Assembly: GCA_020853655.1 (NCBI GenBank)
Contig: JADYYL010000289.1
Location: 1 to 7,200 of the forward strand
Direction: 5' to 3'
Length of the DNA stretch: 7,200 nt
Source: Deltaproteobacteria bacterium
Lineage (GTDB): Bacteria > Bdellovibrionota_C > UBA2361 > SZUA-149 > JADYYL01
Position numbers and translations under genes: made by a program. The notes under the pieces are model-generated. The model was given only the letters and a program-made list of their open reading frames with translations, was not told the DNA's origin and searched no databases. How positions within the stretch are numbered: position 1 is the first letter of the stretch; each line of letters starts with the position of its first letter. This document shows positions 1 through 4,393 of the stretch, piece by piece.

Positions 1-1
1 C

Positions 2-700
2 GGGTATGAAGTTGTTACCGCACCAGATAACTTCTTTTATTCACACGCGTTCACCATGCAGTATGGCGAGCCCTTCACGCATACGGGCGGACTGCTTTCC
101 TTTGCCCCAATGGCGGACCTCACGGTGTCCGCTGGATTGGCAAAGGGCTGGGATAACTTTGAAGATCACACAGACGGAAACGCAAGCTTCCTGGGAAGCG
201 TGACGTATGCCGTCGACGAATCGACATCGCTCATCCTTGCGGTTGTCTCCGGGAACGAAGGCTCAGGAATGAATCGCACGATGTATTCCGCAGTCGGAAC
301 ACATAACTTTTGTGAGACCTGGAGCTATGTCGTTCAGCACGACTTCGGTTCGCAAGAAGCGGGCTCTGCTGACGGAAGCAATGCGCAGTGGTGGGGCGTC
401 AACCAGTATTTGATCAACAAGTTGAATGACACGGTCAGCGTCGGCGCGCGGGCCGAAGGGTTCCGCGACGACGACGGGACCCGGGTTGCTGGTCTTCGCT
501 CTGGTTCGGCCGCAGCGGCTGGCGACTACTTCGGATTCAGCCTCGGCTTGAACTACATGCCGACTGCATACTTGAAGGTTCGGCCGGAAGTTCGTTGGGA
601 CCTTCAAGACCGCAGCGATTCTGCAGCCCCGTCCGCGTATGACAACGGGACCTCAGGGAATCAGGTGACCGTGTCATCGGACGTCATTCTGAGCTTCTAG
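2..700 (+). CDS. Outer-membrane beta-barrel porin, BBP2/OmpL-like family (5' truncated by window)
   Basis: This is the C-terminal part (232 visible residues) of a probable outer-membrane porin that would let small solutes diffuse into the periplasm. The frame is open from base 2, so the true start lies left of the window; the ATG at 56 is internal. The first visible residues read G-Y-E-V-V-x-A-P-D-N-F-F-Y-S-H-A-F, then G-E-P-F-T-H-T-G-G. This is the signature I associate with the putative beta-barrel porin-2 (BBP2, OmpL-like) family. The rest alternates polar and hydrophobic residues in short strands with Gly/Asn/Asp-rich turns, for example F-S-L-G-L-N-Y and L-K-V-R-P-E-V-R-W-D. It ends V-T-V-S-S-D-V-I-L-S-F, a C-terminal strand with terminal Phe as expected for BAM-dependent insertion. 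Substrate cannot be read from the sequence. Family recognition is from memory of motifs, and porin-like topology is the safer part of the call. Confidence 0.85.
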   Translation, partial: GYEVVTAPDNFFYSHAFTMQYGEPFTHTGGLLSFAPMADLTVSAGLAKGWDNFEDHTDGNASFLGSVTYAVDESTSLILAVVSGNEGSGMNRTMYSAVGTHNFCETWSYVVQHDFGSQEAGSADGSNAQWWGVNQYLINKLNDTVSVGARAEGFRDDDGTRVAGLRSGSAAAAGDYFGFSLGLNYMPTAYLKVRPEVRWDLQDRSDSAAPSAYDNGTSGNQVTVSSDVILSF

Positions 701-753
701 GAACCCTCTGAGTAAGTGCCCATCCGGGGTGCGTATTCATTCGCTCCACTCAG

Positions 754-778
754 GAGGTGCGCTCAAGCCGCGCACCTC
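754..778 (+). terminator. Perfect 9-bp stem-loop downstream of the porin gene (possible terminator or 3' UTR structure)
   Basis: GAGGTGCGC (754-762) and GCGCACCTC (770-778) are exact reverse complements around a 7-base loop. The hairpin starts 53 bases after the porin stop. No T-tract follows it, so it is not a classical intrinsic terminator. It could be a Rho-assisted or U-less terminator, an mRNA-stabilising 3' hairpin, or part of a larger RNA. Confidence 0.35.
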
Positions 779-981
779 GGGAATCAAGCGACGGACAGCT
801 AGTTTGTTCCCCCAGAAATCGGGGTCCCCGAGACGGGAGGATTCCTCGAGCGTTACCCCCGAAGGCGCTGGCTCGGTCAGATTGCGCAGAGGTCGCCAAG
901 AGCGGCCCCTGGGCGGCCACCCGGTTCCCTGATCCATACCTCGGCCCTCCAGAGAGCTGTGGCGGGTAGGCCATTCTGAGG

Positions 982-1008
982 TTCGGGCCCGAATCCGGAC
1001 AGATTCGG
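982..1008. promoter_or_regulatory. Overlapping inverted repeats upstream of the chemotaxis operon (possible operator)
   Basis: A perfect 12-bp palindrome, TTCGGGCCCGAA (982-993), overlaps a 7-bp stem, CCGAATC (989-995) with GATTCGG (1002-1008), around a 6-base loop. They share bases, so the two structures are mutually exclusive. Three related heptamers, TTCGGGC (982), TCCGGAC (994) and TTCGGAC (1004), run in one direction at 10-12 base steps, close to one helical turn. This suits a protein-binding site for the operon starting at 1240, but an RNA structure would also fit. Confidence 0.25.
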
Positions 1009-1073
1009 ACTCCTGCAAAGCCCCCCAGTGCTCATCGGGAGGGAAAAAAGTCTGTCACGAAAGTAGTCCGAGA

Positions 1074-1101
1074 CTGACGAAAGAAGCCGACTTCACAATA
1101 A
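1074..1101 (+). promoter_or_regulatory. Weak sigma70-like promoter candidate for the cheW-mcp-cheW unit
   Basis: CTGACG (1074-1079) and CAATAA (1096-1101) are separated by 16 bases and sit in a locally AT-richer part of the intergenic region, about 140 bases before the first cheW start. The match to TTGACA/TATAAT is modest. A flagellar sigma28-like -10 (ACCGATAG, 1130-1137) is also present, but it has no matching -35 at the right distance. Confidence 0.2.
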
Positions 1102-1239
1102 GAATTCGCTCAGAGCCGAACGCCGAATGACCGATAGAACCAGTGAAGATGATCGGTGTCACTTCTTCAGCCTTCGCTCCGGCATTTCGCCTGCGAACCA
1201 ACCGATCCTTCGCAACCACAAAGTGTCGTGATCTGCCGC

Positions 1240-1794
1240 ATGAAAGAAACACAGCCGAACGAAGGATCTAGCCGAGGCGTAGCAGGACAGTTTCTGCGCT
1301 TCTCTCTCGGTGACGAGTGCTACGGTCTTTCAATCAATCACGTGCAAGAGATTGTACCGCTCAATGGCGCCGCGGTCACACCGGTTCCCGGCGCCGCGTC
1401 GTATCTCTGTGGCATCTTCAATCTTCGCGGCACGACAGTCCCCCTGATCGAGCTCCGCAATCGCTTCGCGATGCCCGCAGAAGCAAAGCTTCCAAAGCGT
1501 TGCGCGTTGATGGTCGAAAGCCAGGTCATGGACAAGCTGGTGATTGTTGGCTTCGTCGTCGATCAGGTGATTGACGTCGTTTGGCTTCAGGACATGGAAA
1601 TCAAATCCGCTCCTCAGTTCTGCGGGAAACTCGACACGCACTACGTCGACGGTCTGTCGATGTTTAAGAACGAAGTTATCATCCTCATCAATTCAGAAAA
1701 AATCATCGAGTTCTCGCGCGGCGCTTTAGCGTATGCGAGCACTGTGAAGGATTCATCCGGCGCTATCTTAGAAGGAGAGACAAAATGCGAGTAA
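1240..1794 (+). CDS. cheW: CheW-like chemotaxis coupling protein (first copy)
   Basis: This is a cytoplasmic adaptor that should bridge chemoreceptor tips and the CheA P5 domain. With the ATG at 1240 it has 184 residues, slightly longer than typical CheW. The CheW domain starts at about residue 17 (Q-F-L-R-F-S-L-G-D-E). It shows the subdomain features Y-G-L-S-I-x-x-V-Q-E-I-V (28-39), V-P-G-A (49-52) and G-I-F-N-L-R-G (58-64), followed by V-P-L-I-E-L-R-x-R-F. The N-L-R-G Arg (63) corresponds to the conserved receptor-binding Arg of CheW. Glu replaces the usual Asp in the I-D-L-R element. A GTG at 1156 would add 28 residues with no CheW similarity. ATG 1240 has no strong Shine-Dalgarno, so the start is not certain. 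An approximately 25-residue tail (S-R-G-A-L-A-Y onward) lies beyond the domain, and part of it encodes the ribosome site of the next gene. The gene overlaps mcp by 10 bases, implying one transcript and possible translational coupling. Confidence 0.92.
   Translation: MKETQPNEGSSRGVAGQFLRFSLGDECYGLSINHVQEIVPLNGAAVTPVPGAASYLCGIFNLRGTTVPLIELRNRFAMPAEAKLPKRCALMVESQVMDKLVIVGFVVDQVIDVVWLQDMEIKSAPQFCGKLDTHYVDGLSMFKNEVIILINSEKIIEFSRGALAYASTVKDSSGAILEGETKCE
1772..1777 (+). promoter_or_regulatory. Strong Shine-Dalgarno for the chemoreceptor gene, inside cheW
   Basis: AAGGAG lies 7 bases before the ATG at 1785 and within the last codons of the upstream cheW. It is the clearest ribosome site in the operon and fixes the receptor start. 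The 10-base overlap of the two genes suggests coupled translation. Confidence 0.75.
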
Positions 1795-3884
1795 TCATTC
1801 GCGCACTCAACAACTATCGAATTTCAGTTCGCCTCACGATGATCAGCGCCGCGTATCTCGTCGTCATGAGTGTCTTGGCCTATCAAACGGTCACGATCTC
1901 CAACAAGGATATCGACTTCGGACGCCAAGAGAAGCTGGGGAACCAATACCAACGGCCGTTGGCCACGCTGCTTCGGCAGGTCGGGCTGCACCAGATGGCT
2001 GCTTTGAAAGTTTCCGACGACGCCCTCGCGCCACTCGAAGCCAGTATCGATGAGTCATTCCAGGAACTGATGGCGGTGCAAGCGGCTATCGGTGAGAACC
2101 TCGACTTCACGCCTGATGGGCTCGCAAAGCGAAAGCGCTCCGACTTTAGCCCAGATAAAGTCCGCCAAGCATGGATGCAGCTCAAAGGCTCAATCAACAC
2201 TCTCACGCCCGAGCAGATCACTGAGCAGCATCGAACAGTCCTGGATGGCGTTCGTGCAATGTTCGCGCACTCTGGTGACACATCAAACCTTATCCTCGAT
2301 CCGGATCTGGACAGCTACTATCTCATGGACGTCACCCTCCTCGCGATCCCGCAATCGCTCGATCGACTTGCGAGCATCGGGACGGACGTCACAACGATGT
2401 TGAGCAACAGTCCGCAACTCTCAAATCCCGATCGGATTAAGATTGCAACCTATCAATCCATGCTGCGAGAAGCAGACGTCTCACGTATTCGAGCAGACCT
2501 CGATACGACCTTCAATGAGGATGCGGCGTTCTACGGAGAAAGCGCCACGTTGAAGAAAGAGATCAGCCCGCGTCTTGAAGCCTATAATACGGCGCATGAC
2601 GAGTTGATCGGTCTTCTCGGTATGCTTGTCGAATCGGCGCAGCCCGTGACGACCCCTGAAGAGTTCGTGTCTTCAGTCAAGACAGCGCACGCCAGCGCGG
2701 CAGCGCTCTGGGACGCAGGCGTTGGGGAGCTGGACGTCTTTCTCGATACACGAGTCGGCGCGTTTGAGGGCAAACGTCGCGATGCGATACTCGTTGCTTT
2801 GACTCTGTTCCTCCTCTCCACGGGATTGGTGCTGGTCATCCAGGCAAGCATCAACGGCCCGCTGAAGCAGTCCGTCGCCGTACTCGCCAACGGATCGGAG
2901 CAGATGACCACTGGTGTCACTGAGATCACGAGCACCAGCCAATCACTGGCCTCAGGCGCAACGGAACAAGCGGCGTCACTCGAGGAGATTGCGGCGTCCA
3001 TCGAGGAAATCTCGGGAATGTCACGTCACAACTCCGACAACGCGCAGCAAGCGACGACTCTCGCAACCCAGGTCCAGGACACGACCGACTCGACGGTTTC
3101 GTCCATGAACATCATGTCAGACGCCATCCAAGACATCTTCAAAGCGGCGGACGAAACGGCCGAGATTGTGAAGACGATCGATGAGATCGCATTCCAGACG
3201 AACTTGCTCGCGCTGAACGCTGCTGTCGAAGCTGCGCGTGCAGGCGATGCCGGGAAGGGCTTTGCGGTAGTAGCGGAAGAAGTTCGCAACCTCGCACAGA
3301 GAAGTGCGAGCGCGGCAAAGGACACTGCGGAGAAAATCCGACGCTCGAAGGATCTTGCCGACCGCGGCGTAGGCCAGTCGAAGGAAGTCGAGCAGTCGCT
3401 CGGCCAAATTCGGGAGAAGTCGGTGAAGGCCGCCGAGATTATCCGGGAGATCGCTGCTGCGACGAAAGAGCAGGCGCTCGGGATCGGACAGATTAACGAA
3501 GCCGTGTCGCAACTCGACCAGGTGACCCAAGGCAACGCAGCTGCCGAAGAACAAAGCGCGGCGGCAAGTTCTCACCTCGGGAGCCAGGCCGACCGATTCA
3601 AGGGCGTCGTGCAGGAGATCTCCGGCATGATCTACGGTTCCAAGACTCCCGTCAGGCATGCTGAGCTGACTCCGGAGGATTGGTCATCACCGAAGGTCGC
3701 CCCCAAGCACACGGCCGCTCCGGCGCCTCGACCGGTTGCGCCAACCCCGACAGCCCCAACCCCAACAGCGCCGATGGTGAAGCCAGCCCGAAACGGCCAC
3801 GCACCTTCCAATTCGCTGACGGGACCGAAGAGCCATGCGGAGCAGATCATTCCGCTCGACGATAACGACTTCCAGGGGTTCTGA
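1785..3884 (+). CDS. Methyl-accepting chemotaxis protein with large periplasmic sensor and C-terminal tether-like tail
   Basis: This is a 699-residue inner-membrane chemoreceptor. TM1 is at about 17-33 and TM2 at about 334-352, enclosing a roughly 300-residue, mostly helical periplasmic sensor. The sensor carries G-x-Q-Y-x-R-P-L (52-59) after TM1 and a L-D-P-D-L-D-S-Y-Y-L-M-D motif (171-182). I recall these from a recurrent MCP/sensor-kinase input region whose ligand I cannot name. After TM2 there is only a short I-N-G-P-L-K-x-S-V segment before the signalling coiled coil, so a full HAMP domain is not evident. Methylation-type Glu/Gln pairs occur at E394-Q395, E400-E401, E407-E408 and E588-E589-Q590. 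The highly conserved tip is at about 468-503 (I-A-F-Q-T-N-L-L-A-L-N-A-A-V-E-A-A-R-A-G). From about 620 the protein is a flexible, Pro-rich tail (A-P-T-P-T repeats) ending D-D-N-D-F-Q-G-F, which resembles a CheR/CheB docking peptide. The coupling protein genes flank it directly. Confidence 0.95.
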   Translation: MRVIIRALNNYRISVRLTMISAAYLVVMSVLAYQTVTISNKDIDFGRQEKLGNQYQRPLATLLRQVGLHQMAALKVSDDALAPLEASIDESFQELMAVQAAIGENLDFTPDGLAKRKRSDFSPDKVRQAWMQLKGSINTLTPEQITEQHRTVLDGVRAMFAHSGDTSNLILDPDLDSYYLMDVTLLAIPQSLDRLASIGTDVTTMLSNSPQLSNPDRIKIATYQSMLREADVSRIRADLDTTFNEDAAFYGESATLKKEISPRLEAYNTAHDELIGLLGMLVESAQPVTTPEEFVSSVKTAHASAAALWDAGVGELDVFLDTRVGAFEGKRRDAILVALTLFLLSTGLVLVIQASINGPLKQSVAVLANGSEQMTTGVTEITSTSQSLASGATEQAASLEEIAASIEEISGMSRHNSDNAQQATTLATQVQDTTDSTVSSMNIMSDAIQDIFKAADETAEIVKTIDEIAFQTNLLALNAAVEAARAGDAGKGFAVVAEEVRNLAQRSASAAKDTAEKIRRSKDLADRGVGQSKEVEQSLGQIREKSVKAAEIIREIAAATKEQALGIGQINEAVSQLDQVTQGNAAAEEQSAAASSHLGSQADRFKGVVQEISGMIYGSKTPVRHAELTPEDWSSPKVAPKHTAAPAPRPVAPTPTAPTPTAPMVKPARNGHAPSNSLTGPKSHAEQIIPLDDNDFQGF
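3738..3767 (+). repeat. Two tandem 15-bp units encoding A-P-T-P-T in the receptor tail
   Basis: The units at 3738-3752 and 3753-3767 (pattern GC[G/C]CCAACCCC[G/A]ACA) differ at two third-codon positions and each encodes Ala-Pro-Thr-Pro-Thr. They form the core of the proline-rich linker and could expand or contract by slippage to change tail length. Confidence 0.7.
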
Positions 3885-3885
3885 C

Positions 3886-4392
3886 ATGAGCGAAGCTGCA
3901 ACGATTGATATGATTGAAATCCCACGCGCAGAACCCGGCAAGTACATGAGCTTTGGCCTTGGCGAAGAGCGATTCGCCCTGCCAATTCTCAAGGTGCAGG
4001 AGATCATTTCGCCGACCAAGGTGACACGAGTTCCAAAAAGCCCGACGTTCGTGAAGGGCGTCATGAACCTTCGCGGGAAGATCGTTCCGATTATCGATCT
4101 CCGTGAGCGTTTGGGTCGTGATTCGCGAGCGTACGACGAACGAACCTGCTTCGTCGTGGTCCGATCGGTCTGCAACAATCGAGAGGTTTCTGTCGGGCTC
4201 GTCGTCGACTGCGTCCTCGGAGTGACGATGCTGAACGACATTCAGCATCCAAATCAGATCGAAGAAGAGTTCAGCTCCGGTGCCGCGGGATTCATCTCCG
4301 GCATTGCAATCGCAGAGGGCGCGGTCAACGTTCTCCTCGATGTCGACTCAATGCTCTTTCGAATTGTCGAAGGGTATCTGAAAGAGGCCTAA
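3886..4392 (+). CDS. cheW: CheW-like chemotaxis coupling protein (second copy)
   Basis: This is a 168-residue cytoplasmic coupling protein close to the canonical CheW length. The ATG at 3886 is 1 base after the receptor stop codon and is preceded by AGGGG (3874-3878) at 7 bases. A longer in-frame start at 3835 lies inside the receptor gene and adds only non-CheW residues. The CheW domain begins at about residue 19 (K-Y-M-S-F-G-L-G-E-E-R-F-A-L-P-I). It shows V-Q-E-I-I (37-41), V-P-K-S-P-x-F-V-K-G-V-M-N-L-R-G (49-64) with the receptor-contact Arg at 63, and I-V-P-I-I-D-L-R (66-73). This copy is nearer to textbook CheW than the first one; the two are clearly diverged paralogues. Co-transcription with the receptor is nearly certain from the spacing. 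A C-terminal helix (L-F-R-I-V-E-G-Y-L-K-E-A) ends the protein. Confidence 0.95.
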   Translation: MSEAATIDMIEIPRAEPGKYMSFGLGEERFALPILKVQEIISPTKVTRVPKSPTFVKGVMNLRGKIVPIIDLRERLGRDSRAYDERTCFVVVRSVCNNREVSVGLVVDCVLGVTMLNDIQHPNQIEEEFSSGAAGFISGIAIAEGAVNVLLDVDSMLFRIVEGYLKEA

Positions 4393-4393
4393 G

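Larger units (their letters stand above)
701..1239. other. Long intergenic region (about 540 bp) with several inverted repeats and no convincing gene
   Basis: This stretch separates the porin stop from the first cheW start. The short frames in it (for example 729-932 and 757-969) are rich in Arg, Pro and Ser, lack a plausible ribosome site and resemble no family I know, so I treat them as non-coding. It contains a perfect 9-bp hairpin (754-778), a GC-rich palindrome at 819-831, a cluster of inverted repeats at 982-1008, and an A-rich stretch at 1044-1049. I tested it by eye against tRNA, tmRNA, RNase P and SRP RNA hallmarks and found none. It presumably holds the porin's 3' UTR and the promoter and 5' UTR of the chemotaxis genes. 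An unrecognised structured RNA is possible. Confidence 0.6.

Noticed and set aside
752..757. Perfect AGGAGG that could be a ribosome site
   Set aside because: No start codon follows at a usable distance, and the sequence is mostly inside the 754-778 hairpin.
729..969. Short open frames in the intergenic region after the porin
   Set aside because: Their Arg/Pro/Ser-rich composition, mutual overlap in different frames, absence of a suitable start context and lack of a recognisable motif argue against coding.
1060..1068. AAAGTAGTC shared with 6803-6811, as a possible common operator
   Set aside because: A single 9-base match between two sites in 7 kb is expected by chance, and the flanks do not extend the match.
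3026..3659. Long antisense open frames (114-180 codons) opposite the chemoreceptor, porin and SGNH genes
   Set aside because: They mirror the codon bias of the real genes, are rich in Arg, Ser and Ala, lack ribosome sites and resemble no protein family.
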